NCBI RefSeq assembly: GCF_036373705.1
Contig: NC_089850.1
Location: 25,240,733 to 25,304,732, forward strand
Origin: Amia ocellicauda
Taxonomy: Eukaryota; Chordata; Actinopteri; Amiiformes; Amiidae
DNA: 64,000 nt
Reading direction: 5' to 3'
How positions within the stretch are numbered: the first letter of the stretch is position 1; the number at the start of each line of letters is the position of its first letter. This document shows, piece by piece, positions 1 to 13,200 of this stretch. The notes below the pieces were generated by a model, which saw nothing but the letters and a program-made list of their open reading frames with translations, did no database searches and had not been told where the DNA came from. The position numbers and the translations under genes were made by a program.

Positions 1-59
1 AATCCTACTCCCAGCTGTAAGTAAGAACTTACATTGAATCATGAATAAATTTGGTTTTG

Positions 60-358
60 AGTAAATAATAGGGGTGACATGGTTTTGCAGTGGTTGGCGC
101 TACCCAGGTTTGATTTTGGCCTTGGGTGTCTGCCTGTGCCTGTGTGGGTTTTTGCCAAGTGCTCCAGATTCCTCCCACACTCCCAAAGACAGGCTGCTAA
201 GGTTGACTGGCTACTCTAAATTGCCCTGTAGTTGTGTGAGTGCAGTGTGTGTTTGTTGCCTCGTCCCAACCCTGCCTTGTGACCCGTGTCTGGTGGGTTT
301 GGCTCCAGCTCATTGTGACCATGTACTGGTCGAAGCCATTACTGAAAATGGATAGAAA
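60..358 (+). repeat. Dispersed vertebrate/fish repeat with ATGGAT-type tail
   Basis: The block has the recognisable layout of a widespread fish repeat: a 'cctcccacac' segment, a 'ctaaattgccctgtag' segment, a short GTGTG stretch, a 'cctgccttgtgac' segment, 'ggctccagctca', and an end in 'ttactgaaaatggatag'. Consensus copies end in runs of ATGG, which suggests the 3' part of a non-LTR retrotransposon or SINE. The class is from memory and is not certain. The small ORFs across it are chance ORFs. It lies in an intron of the MECR-like gene. Confidence 0.55.
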
Positions 359-1153
359 ATTAATTTGGACAGCTTTCAAATTAATATCACTCATGCCAGT
401 CAAAGAACTGTCCATTATGCAAAGAGATTGTTTAGGTTCAACTCACCTTAGCCCTGTAGATGTCAAAATGGCTGCAGACAAGGTACATGAATACCATGAA
501 AGGACAGCACCCATGCTTCCCACTGACCAGGCAGGCAAATTTCACAAAATTACCAGTGGATAGGAACATTTTGAAGGATGAGGCCAAAGCCAAAACTACA
601 TAAAATGATTGTAATGTATTGTTAATAAACATCACTATCGCCTGAGCTGTCCAGACTGAAACCCATATTTAAATATGAATGTGTAACACATTTTGTTTCT
701 GTTTTCAAAAGAAAACCCTCATATTCAAAAATATTGCAGTCCAGGGGTTCTGGATGACCCAATGGAAGAGAAACCACAAACAAGGTAAAGTAACTTAAAA
801 AAAAAAAAGTATATGTAGCAAATTCCAATTCCAGGCCAATACACAGTAATCTTAAGCAAACAAACATGTTTAACATTCAACTTTTGTAATTCTACAATTG
901 TAGTTCTTTACAATAAAGGAAAGCAATGTTATGGAGCAGTAGTATATCATTGAATTATCTATCAAAAGTAAATCGATGAATACACCATTATTAAAAATGC
1001 CATGCAAATTATATTCAGGAATCATTACACACTACATATTTTTATTTAAATGATTTCCATTTGTAGACCATAAGGAAATGATTATATAGATACACACCAT
1101 TGTTATTTGTGGGTTTGGTGAATTAGTCAGCTGGAGTTTGTTCTCTTTCTCAG
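359..1153. other. Intronic sequence, nothing recognised
   Basis: AT-rich sequence between the repeat and the MECR-like exon. It ends in a good splice acceptor, 'tttgttctctttctcag'. I looked for earlier MECR exons (NAD(P)H-binding fold segments) on the plus strand and found none, so they must lie left of the window. Confidence 0.5.
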
Positions 1154-1317
1154 ATCTGACCAAGCTGCGGGCGATGGTGTCCGAGCTGTGTGGGCTGCTG
1201 AAGAGTGGGCAGTTGGCTACTCCTCTGTGTGTTCAAGTGCCATTCCACCATTATAGAATGGCTCTCGCTGCCTCAATGCAATCATACCAGAGCGGAAAAC
1301 AGATACTTATGATGTAA
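1154..1317 (+). CDS. mecr: MECR-like terminal exon (mitochondrial enoyl-ACP/CoA reductase), partial
   Basis: This is the last coding exon of a gene entering from the left. After a consensus acceptor it begins with the last two bases of a split codon. It encodes 53 further residues and ends with TAA at 1315-1317. The translation contains LCGLLKSGQL, QVPFHHY, ALAASM and KQIL, and aligns residue by residue with the C-terminus of mitochondrial trans-2-enoyl-CoA/ACP reductase (human: LCDLIRRGQL, QVPLQDY, ALEASM, KQILTM). MECR performs the last reduction step of mitochondrial fatty-acid synthesis, using NADPH, and feeds lipoic acid production. The C-terminal segment is part of the catalytic domain edge in the MDR superfamily. 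Only this exon is visible, so whether the gene is intact cannot be judged. It could also be a paralogue or an exon-sized pseudogene, but the reading frame and splice site are clean. Confidence 0.8.
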
Positions 1318-1389
1318 ATCTATATGGGTTTGACTTACACACTTACAATACCTTTATATTAAAATGTAATTCAGTAATTTCAATTTCAG

Positions 1390-1425
<36 letters not shown>

Positions 1426-4224
1426 GTGTGTGTGCATGGCATAATATATTAATTTTTCTTTTTTTTTTTTTACAATGTTCTTAAATACATGTTCATAAAA
1501 CTGTTGAAATCATTTTTTCTTACAGTCAGCTTCCTCAAACAGTAACATACAGCATTCCACTATAGTTTTCAACCACAAAGGCAAATACACAACTAGGGCA
1601 ATGGTTTTCAGTTCCTTCAAACTTACACAAATGTGGCAAATCATATTGGTTACGCCTGTCTACTACTCTGAATCAATATCACTTGTTTTAAACCATGCTG
1701 GAAATAGCATGGGAAGTCCCCTGCTGATGTGTTCTTCTTGGCAGGTAACCGTTTCATTCAACAGAATTCCAATAGAAGAATAGAGTTTCATATACTATAA
1801 TACTATATTGAACACTTTATAATTGTAAATAGTATAAACAAAACGAAAAAGAAACTGAGAATATACCAATAGTACTTTTATTTACAACATAAATGCATCG
1901 ACTCAATTAGTGGTTATGTCTTTTACATTAGAGCATATATATGTACACAGAGGGGGCATCCTTCACCATTCACAGTATCCAATGAAAAAAGGCTGGTCAC
2001 AAGTATATAATTTATTTGGTATTAATAAGACTTTATTGGCTGGTTTCACACACCCACTTTAGCTCTAGTCCTGGATATTTTTTTTAACACTAGGTACTGT
2101 AAACTTTGTGTGAATCACCGTCTGTAAAAACAGTCATATATTTCCTGGAATTTGATTCTGTTCTTGATATAGTTTCCAGTTTCCTTGTGACTCTGTTGCT
2201 GGTCTCTGTGAACTATTCCCAAGAAACAGTGGCTGGAAAAGGCTTCAGGGATGTATGAGATGAAAATACCAGGGGGAAAGGCAGAATTATCAGTATTACA
2301 CTTTCTTTTGTTCAGCTGTCCCGAGATGATTTGTCTGTGACCTGGACACAATGTGGAATCTATGGCAGGGGAAATTGGAATTTTATTTCCAATGAGGGTG
2401 TCTCAGTCTGTTACAGTAAAACCCTCCTGGTATGGCAAATTGTGTCATATATCAATACATTCAAAAGTTAATGATATGCACATGTATTCCTACTGCTTCC
2501 ATGCCACACTTAAGTATGAACTGTGTTTCAGACCGCTTGAATGTGCTGAACATGAGATTTCTCTGCACTTCCAGCTTGGGAAAATGGAATACAATGTTCT
2601 GCCACTAGGTGTCAGGGCTCCAATGTATTGCCCTACTCTGCTTCATTTAAATCAGCTTTACTATGGCTAAATCAGGACCCAAGTTTGCTTAACCAGCATA
2701 ACAAAACCAAAAAAACATTAGATGTGTAATGAGAACACAGGCCAGAAAAATATCTGCAAACAGTAGGACACTTAATAACGGTTAAAATTCAGAAGACATA
2801 CATTACTCTTTGTGAAAAGGTGCACTGCAATTATGTTACAAGTATCCATTAACCCTGCAAATAGTTCTTAGTTCTGAATCCATTACTGGATTAATTTACC
2901 TATTGTACACATTTTGGCAGCACATAATGGCATAATCATGCAAGCATTTTGGACTGATGTTGATCTACTGAACTGTTCATTTTGTCATAGTGATATAAAT
3001 ATGTTTTAGCTTCACCATATAATATGGTGACAATAGCATACAGAACAGTCAAATTAGCTTAAACAACATATTCTTACATCATCCAAAACAAAAAGTCAAA
3101 GACCAAATTGACACAGGTAATAATAGAAACACAGGTTTAAAATTAAATAATACAAATCAGTACATGGTGTGATAAATCTTTCACGTTTGAAAGGAGCTAA
3201 TTTGTTCTTTTGGGCCCATATCTGTCTTTTCAAATAGCTCTATAAAAAACATATTACATTTAAAAGGTTTTAAAACCAATGGAAAGCACTGATTTAAAGA
3301 TCCAAATCATTATATCATACAATTTAAAATGTAAGTGCTCTGATTGTTTTATTATATCAAAAGGTATTCCATGTTTTATTTTTAAAGTATCAACAAAATC
3401 GACAAAAAATGTAATCCTTTTGTGCAAACCAGTGAAACAACCCCCTTGGTTGTGTATGAATCTTCGTAGCAGGGGTGGTAATAGCCATCCCGGGGCAATG
3501 TCTATTCTCAAATGCTAGTAAATAAGCCTGATTTGGTTGGTTAGGTAGCTATTCCTTCCCCTCTACCAAGTGGTCTATTAGTTATATCTCTCTGGGCATG
3601 AATAGCCTTCACTGCCTCCTGCCCGGGCCCAACTTGTGTCAAGCCTCATGGAACTGTGCACTGAAGACTCTACCTTTTCACTCTCATATAAACTCGGACA
3701 ATTTTACAACATACAGGTGGTGAATCCTGATCTGTAATAGAGATGCATCTGCTTGAATTAACAATGAAAAGGAAAGTGGAGATATCTGTAGTTGTTTTCC
3801 TCTTGTCAGTTCTAGTTTAAGAACTTCATTAAACAAGGGTCTCCTCACAGGGCTCTTGGCATTATAGAGAATTTGTCCTTGTCCCGACAACAATGGATAA
3901 CAACACATACGCTCTTCATACACTCAGTCTGTGTACAGATGCTCGATTATCTATTTTTTAAAAGGTTGACAACTGACTATCAGGCGTTAGTGGCAAGGTT
4001 TTCTTTTCAACATTAAGGACAAGGCTCTGTGGTTATCATGGTTATGTGTGCTAGCGTCGATTTATTGCCAAAAGTCTATCACATTTCTAACTTCTAACCT
4101 AAAATCTTCGTGTGTCCCAGATCACATCTTTGCCTCTCTGATAAAGATGCATTTCCCTTTTTCTCTTGAATATCTCCTTAGGGGTTTATTGGAGTTCTGA
4201 AATGAACAGGTACTTCCAAGTACA
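1318..4224. other. Convergent intergenic/3' UTR region
   Basis: This is the space between the stop of the MECR-like gene (plus) and the stop of ARHGAP18 (minus), so the two genes converge. It probably holds both 3' UTRs. A minus-strand AATAAA signal (complement at 1877-1882) is one candidate end for ARHGAP18 transcripts, but several others exist. There is an (AT)n tract at about 1392-1423. No coding potential is recognised: the 105-codon plus ORF at 2353-2670 has no family resemblance that I can see. Confidence 0.45.
1392..1423. repeat. (AT)n microsatellite
   Basis: Uninterrupted AT dinucleotide run downstream of the MECR-like stop codon. Confidence 0.9.
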
Positions 4225-7200
4225 CTAACGCAAATGAGTTTTGATAACCCACTCAGCATTGGGATTCACCTGGAGCAGCTCCTTCATGTAGGTTTCATCG
4301 TCCAAGCAACGTTCTCCTGTTCACAAGACAACGCAAAGAAAGAAATAAGCATCTGGCTGTTTTAAAACTCCCATTTTACTCCACAAAATGTGGTAACAAA
4401 GCCAGTTAAACATCTTCCTTCTAGTCCATGGGGAGTTAAATGTAAACTTTTCTAATCTCAATGGACATCAGTGAAACTTACCGATGTTCCCCCCTATTTC
4501 GCACAAGCACACTTCTTCTCTCTTTACAGACACGAAGCTGCAAAGAACGTGGTGGTGTTCATTAGATGATACATTTATACTGAAATAATAACAATATCAA
4601 AACTTATCACAGTGCAATGGTTGCATCATTTGAAGTCAGTCATAACCTCAGTTCCACTTCTGAGTCTTAAATTTGAGCTGCATTCATTTCCAAAGCTCTA
4701 TGGGGGTAGGGGATCAGGGGTGACCACACGTCCCATCATAAATCAATTACTGATGTGGCCCTTTATGATATTTCAGTTCAGAAGAAATAGTTTCCACCAA
4801 CTTGAAGAGTACAGACGAGATCAGAAATGTACAACTTCAGAACTTCATATCTAGTAATTTATTAAAAAGATCATGGTTAAAACAGTATCTGAAATACTGA
4901 TCACCATGACTGTAAACCACTGCTGATAGGAACTCAGGTATAATAAGAAGAATTTAAGAAAATATTGTATTTTGTAACAACCCAGCTGTAGCATACTGCA
5001 TAATAGAAAATAATATATTCTCCAATTAAAAATGCTGTAGCACTGTTACTTCTTTGGTTAATAAAAATAGTCCAAAGACAACGGAAAATGTTTCATACCC
5101 ATCTTGGCTAAGGAATCTTGCTAGTATGTCACTTGCTTTCAGTTCCTCTGTGAGCTGCACTGCCATGGACACTTTGGAGAACTGTGGCGCCTGTACCCGT
5201 ATGACTCCATGAAGGGCATCCGTCTGCAAACAGACACAGGCACAAACAAATACAACAACTGAGTCATAGCTATTCAAAATCTGTTTTACACTCATTGTCT
5301 AGATTTCTTATATTATTAACCTTAGTCCAGAAATCAGTTCACACATCTTAGTCCAGAAAAATAAAATATACAATGACAACTTGACAAAACAAATACAAAA
5401 TATTTATATTATTTTATAAAACACAATAAATATACAAACATGGACTAGGCTACACTATATCGAAAGAGTTAATTGTGTGATACAAACCACTACTTAGCCC
5501 CTTCTTATCATTCTAATGTATCTATTTTAAAAAGACACATACATTCTCTCATGTATCCATTGGATAACAATCAGAAAACATGACCCTAGTTTTTGTTCAA
5601 CAACGAACAGCAAAAAGAGCAATGTGTCCACTAGATGTCACTGGAAAACAAACATTTAAATTCAGAGAAAACGAATTCAGAAGGACTCTCAAAAGTCCAA
5701 AAGAGTGACTAGTATTCACTAATTAAATACATAAAAACAGGCTTGGTAGCCCAAAATGAAAACAATAACTTAAAAAATATAAATAATAGTTGTGGCAATA
5801 TTCAGCTTCTCTGCTAGGTTATATTTATAAAGCTGCTTCGATAAACTGCTGCCTTTGCATTTCCTAGTTTCCGTCATACAGAGCAGTTCAACCAGCCTTC
5901 AGTCCCATTCAATCGAACTGCTCAGCAACATATAACACCGTCTATCACTGGAGAAAAGCTTTTGGAAATGTATAGGTCTGGTTATATGCCGCTTATTTCC
6001 ATATTACACATTTCCATATCATATTCCAATAAGCTTGTTATGTAAATTAAAAAAGGTTGTTGATATTTATGTTCTGGCTTCTTTTACACAAATGAAAAAG
6101 ATCTTTGCTACTTTGCGGTACGGTTTGATCAATACATCTTACCTCTGTTGTGTTCTTCTCATGTTTTTCAGACTTTTCTCGGTCATAAGCCATCTTCTTC
6201 AGCAATTTCTTCATTGCTTTATCCCTGGTCATTTTCTTTTGGTTTTCCATGTTTTGTTTCCTTACTTGATTCATAATAAATTTAGGTATCTGAAAGGACA
6301 GGAGTCATTTAATAGATGGTGTATTTAAAGACAAGACACAGATATATATATGAAATTTGAAGTCAGGTGCAGAAATGTTTTTCTAATGGCCTTTTTTCCA
6401 CACCAAACAAAACAAATCAACAGAGATTCTCTTTTGAATACTGACAAGGAGTTAAACCAAATCAAACCATTGACCTCTCTGCAAACCGCAAATGTACAAA
6501 TCTATACCCTACTGCAGTTACATTTTTTGACAGAAGCCACTTTCCACCATTTATAAATCAAAATGTGAAAGGGTACAACTTCGTAATCAGCGATTTGTGG
6601 GTGGGTTGAAGTTTTGATTTGGTCCAGCCCAAGACCAGACTACAGAGAAACAAATGGAAGTATAGGAAATGTTTCAATTCACTGGATGTGAGCATGAGGT
6701 CACTTTCTGAAGGTCTTGAGTAAGATAAAGAGGAGGACTTATTTTTATCATCAAATTATGTATGTATACAAAGCACAACTGCATCACCAATGTCCTCATG
6801 AATGTCACCGCTGAATCACTCCTCTGTGTGGGTGAGTTAGAGAAAAACACATTTTAAAATCAAGTAGTTGTGGTGGAAAGATTTTGGAATCCTGAAATCA
6901 AAGTATTAAAAGGAAGGGGAAAAGTTGGTAATAAAATAAGTCAACAGAGTTTTTAAAAACTGATTTACCGTCCAGAGCAGGTTCTGATATTGGATGAGTA
7001 ACTTGACGATATTGGCCGTCCCTGTAGCCATAGTGAACTGCTGCTGTTCACTAGCCTTGGAGCGAAAGCCTTTGCACATGAAAAGGTTGGGAGCAATTAC
7101 AACAGCAACATTGTTCAATGTCATTTTATTCTTCGCCTTGTTGTTGATCACTCTCTGAAGAAACTCCAACAGAGTCTAAATTTAAAGAAAAATAAGGACT

Positions 7201-10200
7201 GAGTACCAATAAGGTATTATTTATATATTAAAAACGCATTTAAACTAGCTGAAAAACTGTCCTCAGCCTCACCTTGTATGGCTGTACAGTCAACTGACAT
7301 GCAAATTAATACTAGCTTAGCAACCCCAGAAAATTACACAGGCACAGTACAGTAGTATTATGTAGAATAATGCTTTGGATCAGTGTTATTTTGATTGAGG
7401 AAGTCTTTAATGTGTCATCTTTGCAGTACATTATTAATAACAGTGTGGATGTGTCATTTTATTAGCAGCAATGTAATGTGTGGATCTTTTGCCGATTTGT
7501 CTCATGAACCACTGAGGTCTGAGAACCACTGCTCTAGATCCAGTGTTCAAATGGTCTGTAATTAGTGTGTCTGTTTGCTATACCTTTAACGTGTCCCTGC
7601 AGGGCTCTGGGAGAAGCAGTACAAGGAGATTAAGGGCTTGAAGCTGCTGCTTTTTTGTGGGCAATTCTGTTCAGAAGACACAAGGTGTGTAACAATTATT
7701 GCATCACCTTTTAAATTCGATTTTTAAAAAGGAAATTCAAAAACATAGACAAAACATGAAAACAATGCACTTCATCAATAATGGCTCAAACCAGGATGAA
7801 AATATGACAGTTATTTAAAATGAAGAAAATGACAAAGAACCATTGATAGTCCAAGAACAATGTCAATGCTTGATTATGCAATATAAATAAATCCACAACT
7901 TAAAAATGTGGCACAGTTTTAATGACCCCCACATGGATATCTATACCCTAAATATTAATCACTGGATTGCCACTGTGTCTGTGTGTCATCTGAGAGTCAT
8001 GTTGTAGAATTGGCCTGTGAACTCACTTTGCACAGCTACAAAGCCACTGAGATACTCCACAGTCAGCAGTGGGTGTGGCAGCTCCCTGATGAACAGTTTC
8101 AGGAGACTTGCAGCATCGTGCTGCTTCACACTCTCCCACGCAAAGGATCCATCGTAGAACTTCGCTTCCAGCTCTTGACAGACTGTCTGGGGGAAATTTA
8201 GGAAAAACTGAACATGTTCATATACAATATCTATTTATTATTTTTAAACACCACTTGAAGATTACCTTCTTGCATTTAACAACACACGTTTTGTTTTAAT
8301 TATATTATTTGATGAGATACTTGTTGTAAATTGCAGTATTCTGTACTGACAATTGTCTGTTCTTTCTCCTCAGATTGTCATTAACAACATGATCCCTTAC
8401 TGTTACAGAAAGAAAAACAGATCCCAACAGGTTTGTGAAAACTTAATGAAGAGGGTAAACCAGAAGCATGATAAGCAGATGCATTTTTAATTGAGTTTTC
8501 AGCTTGTAACAATAACCCTTTCACATTTCCCAGCACTCAAATTTAAACCTTAAATTCATCTTCAAAAATTAGTTTGAACATGTGCATTCAGCTATAAATT
8601 AAAATAGGTTTTCATCAGTGCAGATACTGTATGAATGATGTTGCTTGTTGTATAAGAGCGGGGAAGCTGGTTGATTCTATTTCAAGCTTTGCAAACTGCA
8701 AATGACAGATTTTGGACAGATGCATGCTTTCCAGAGTTCCCACAAAGTCTTGTTTGTAATGTTGTTTTTTTCCTACAGTGCACCAGCAACTGAAACCTTG
8801 GACAATGATGATTCATTGTAAACAGTTTTTATGTTATTCCAGGACTCTTGTTATGGGTATGTTTTCATGGAACATTGGAATCTCAATAAAGTATTTTGAA
8901 GAACAAAAAACTGTAAAGGAATGCATCATTGTGTTTGGTTAAAATGATCTGAATTGCTTATTAAGTCACTAAGTTCTATCTTGTTCCTTCACAGATCAAA
9001 CAGTGGATGTGGGTGTTTGTGGAAAAAATATACTATGGAAGAAAGAAGCAGAAGACCTCTTTACTCCAGGTTAGTATTTTGCACATATAAATTAAGACCA
9101 CAGAAGTGTTATTATTAAGGCATTTCCTTACAAACCAGACACAAAGCAACTGTGAAAGACTGTGTGCAATAAACATAAACAGGAACTTCAATCAATAAAT
9201 ACTAGACTAATGAAAGCTGAATTCCCATGAGTTTTAAAACATGTAGGCAACAGACCCTGACTCTCGTAGCCACTCCTGGTATTCGAAGGAGCCCTTCTGT
9301 TTCCAAGCCTTCCTCTTCAATGTGTGAAATAAGCTGCAAGGTCAAATGATAATGATAATAATCAATATGATAAAATAGTATTTATTAAATTGTATTTTGC
9401 AATGTTTATCAATTTGAATAATGTAGTAGTGTTATCTGAATGTGATACCTACATTCTGCAGTATAAGGGGCACCTTTGTCCCTTGCTGTTTCTTTTGATC
9501 CTGTTCCAACAGTGTTGTAAGGGGAACTCCAAACAGGCCAGATTCTACAACAGGCAAATAATACACATTGACATGATTTATTGTTCACTGAAGAAGTTAA
9601 CTAGAAATGTAGATGTACATCTCTCAAAGTCAAGTGCAATTGCATATACTGTAACATTAATTATATAAATCACAGTTACAAGACTGAGATACTCATATGA
9701 ATACTAAATGTCGTATGCTTAAAAAAAATTAAGCATTGGCATCCCAGTGTCTCCGTTTACCTGGCGAAAAAGCTGCATTCATGCATTTTTTATATATGAT
9801 ACACTTGGTTATAAATGTCTCACCTTTTAATTTACTTTTTACGGCTTTATGGGATTTAAATTCAATTCCAAAAGTGTCAAACAGTGCAGACAGTTCAATC
9901 AGTGCTAGGGGGTGGACTTTCTTCATGTCTTGAGAGGCCAAGTCTCCAATCTTTGTTGTGCCAGTTTTGTCCTTAGGGAGCTTAAAATTCTAATATAATT
10001 AAAGAAAAATGAATGAGATACTGGAAAACAAGACACCTTACAAGATTCTGTTTCCACCAGGTGTCACTCAAAGCTCCAATATAAGGAAGGAAAGGACAAA
10101 TTTATAGTAAAGCAGCACACAAACACGAACTATTATCAAACATATCATATTATCTGCATGCATATCAGTTTATATTATACTTTAATGGCTACAGGATCTA

Positions 10201-13200
10201 GACTACATTATAAGTTTAAAAGGGTGTGTGTTAAAAAAGCAAAATTATTATTAATGATTGGAGCAATATTTTGTATTGTGTCTACTGTAATTTTCCAAAA
10301 AGACATTGGCTGTATGTCTGATGTAAATCTATTCCAAGCAAGTAAATAAATTGCTAATTGCCAATAAGAAATTCTATTTCCATACTGCAATTGCTCATGG
10401 GCTAAATTTAAACAGTATTTAGGTCAGCACTCGGTAAACCACTCACATGGTCAAGGAAAACTACTGGATTGTGCCGATTCAACACCCCACCTCATTTTGA
10501 AATGACACTCAGATGTCCTTCTCGTCTACTTTAATCAGCCATTCACAAAAACAGCATCAAATACTGTTGATTATTGCCCTGGAAGATCCAAGTTCAGCTA
10601 GTTTAAAACATTAACGAGATGACCTAACAGTATATACTCTTCTGTACGTCTTTATGCAACGGTGCCTACTTTAGACGCCACTATGTTTTTAGCCTGAACA
10701 CTGACGTTTTAAGTGGCTTTTCTTTTCCCAGCATTTGTGTTTTATTTCTGCAAACCAATATTTGGATACATGAACATATAAATTAAATTTAACATGGTCA
10801 CCTCTAGCCTTGTAATTGTACACCTTGCATGGTCCCCCTAATTGTAAAAATAATCCATTTGCTTAATATACTGCCGGGTGCCTGTAATGTCAACCCACTT
10901 CCCCTAATTCTGGCTTAACTCCAACTTCCTCAGGGCATTAGCTCAGCTGCATGTTCATGTTTCTTGTTCAGCTCCCATTTTGAAGTCACTGGGTTATTAT
11001 TAGGTTCATACTTTGCCCTGGATAAGTCCACTTAACAGCGTTAATGTTTAATGTGACTTACAGGTAGGTGTGCATCATCTGCATCACCAGGACTCCTCTG
11101 TAATTTCTCTTTCAAACTAACGGCCTGTTCAGAGAATGAGATCTCCAAGTTAATATCGGTCTCTGGCGCCGGTATATTCTGGCCTGGAGAGGTTTGACCA
11201 GTGCCAGTTGCCATCTCCGTCACTGGTATATCTTGTTCTGGTGGGCATTTTGCATCTTCACTTGTTGTTTGATCTGAGGGGCGGAAACATTGTAAGTGGA
11301 TGAAAAGCATGCTTTTAGAATACTTTCTTCTGTAACTGAAAGAGTTAAAGAGATGACAACACATCCTGTTTGGCAGATATTTGTGGTAAAGTCCACTACC
11401 AAAACACCCCACTCAGCAATGCTATGGTTGATGGATGATTACACAGTAGGCAACATGCTATTGCACACAAGGCTGTGACTAGTGTAAATTCTTGCAACAA
11501 TGCAGACAGGCATTAAGTAGAAATGCAGTTCAGATCGGGCTTCCTATAAAAATGGGTAAAGACATTAGAATGTTTTTCTTTTTTTAACTATTCTATTTAA
11601 AGGATACTCTTTTTTTTGTTTGTTTATCAACTCTTCCTACATGTTTCCTCTTTCATTCTGTTAAAGGGTTCCTGTGCTTGACACACACAAGTCCTTTTGT
11701 ATTATGTGGTTATAAACTCTAGATATCTCCTAGTCTTTGCTGGACATCCAACTTGTTTATTCAAGCTAACTTACTTCTAAAAATGTGCACTGGACCAGAG
11801 CGAGTGCTCTCAAAATAAAATAAGTGTAATCTTACTCAAACCATCCCTGCTTCAAAGAGAAGTGATTTCTCTGAAAATCATTGTATCGTATATGTATTAT
11901 GTATCGTTACTGCTTAGACAAAAAACTAAACAAAGACATTCATTTTAAAATCACTTCATTACCAGGGGAACATTTGTAAATCATATAAAAAAACAAGCAT
12001 GCACATTTATCATCATTGTCATAAGAGTATAAAAGTGAGATATTGCGGTTAACTCCAGAAATGTGTGCTAAATGTAGTTTTAGAAAAAAGCTTGACATGA
12101 TTCATGTTACAAATTCAGCTCTGCCTCATACCATCTGATATAACATCCCGTTTCCCATTTTGACTTCTTTCAGCAGACACTTCTTCATGATTGTCAGAGG
12201 GCTGAAAAATAAAATCAACAACTTTGTTAGTGTACTGCATGCACCCTTTCCCCAAAATTTCCCCTTAAAACCACCATTTTATTTCAATATACATGATGTA
12301 TGTATGGCTCCTACCTTCTGGCCTTGTGCACTGTGCAGGCCAAAGATATCCCGTACGTCAGGAACGTGGTACTGTTTGTTCTTAATCCTCAGCGTCTGCT
12401 TTACCGTTTCCACTCTCTTCTGCACAGCTGCTGCCTGCGTACGGGTCAGTGTGGACAGCAACACTAGGCTATCCTGTGAGTCTGCGGCCGGGTCCCCGAT
12501 GAGATCAGACAGGCCTGCTTCCTTTAACCACTCTTCCTCCAGCTCCCCTTCTGCCCCACAGGAGGGAAAAGAGCGTTGACATTATCCTAGATTTGTTTAG
12601 ACGGAATTCATAAACACCACGAGGAAGGTATTAATCAAGCCTCTTCCCCTAACAAAATAAGGTACAAGGATGTTAATACATGTAAACACAACAGTAGGTA
12701 AAGTGTTTTCATAGTCTGTTGGCATGAAACGAATCTGGACAGTAGGAATGTTTTATCCCTTATATTAGGTACCCTGTGTTATTAAAACATATATCTGGTA
12801 AGAAAGTTTTAAATGTTGTGAATAGTTTCATATTTACATTGGTAGGGAAACCTCTAGGACGTCAGAAAGAAAATACTTACCATGATCATCTTTGATTATG
12901 ATCAAAGACAAACATTTTATTCTGAATAAAGTAGGCCATATACAACTGAGTAGCCGAGGTCACAAAAGCAACATCACATACCATCAGGCACCTTCACTAC
13001 AACCTCCTCCTGCTGCTCTTGGTCTCCTCGCCCGGTCTTGTCAATATGTTCCAGTTCACTGTAATAGTCGTCCATAGACAGCTCGTCCAGGGAGTCCTGG
13101 GAGCTGGAGCGGCTGTACGGAAGCTTCCCAGCGGCATTTTTAACGCGGTTATGAATGTTATAATGGCCTGTTTTGCGGCTGAAAATAAAAAAAATACATA

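Noticed and set aside
7584..7690. Plus-strand exon-like sequence reading LWEKQYKEIKGLKLLLFCGQ
   Set aside because: It has apparent splice sites on the plus strand, but the minus strand is the ARHGAP18 exon encoding LPTKKQQLQALNLLVLLLP, which fits the gene in phase. The plus reading is a shadow.
8374..9071. Three plus-strand exon-like segments (8374-8432, about 8780-8827 ending in TAA with AATAAA near 8884, and 8994-9071) inside an ARHGAP18 intron
   Set aside because: Each has an acceptor-like sequence, but their phases do not join into one frame, the third lies beyond the polyadenylation-like signal, and no known protein is recognised. They were taken as chance.
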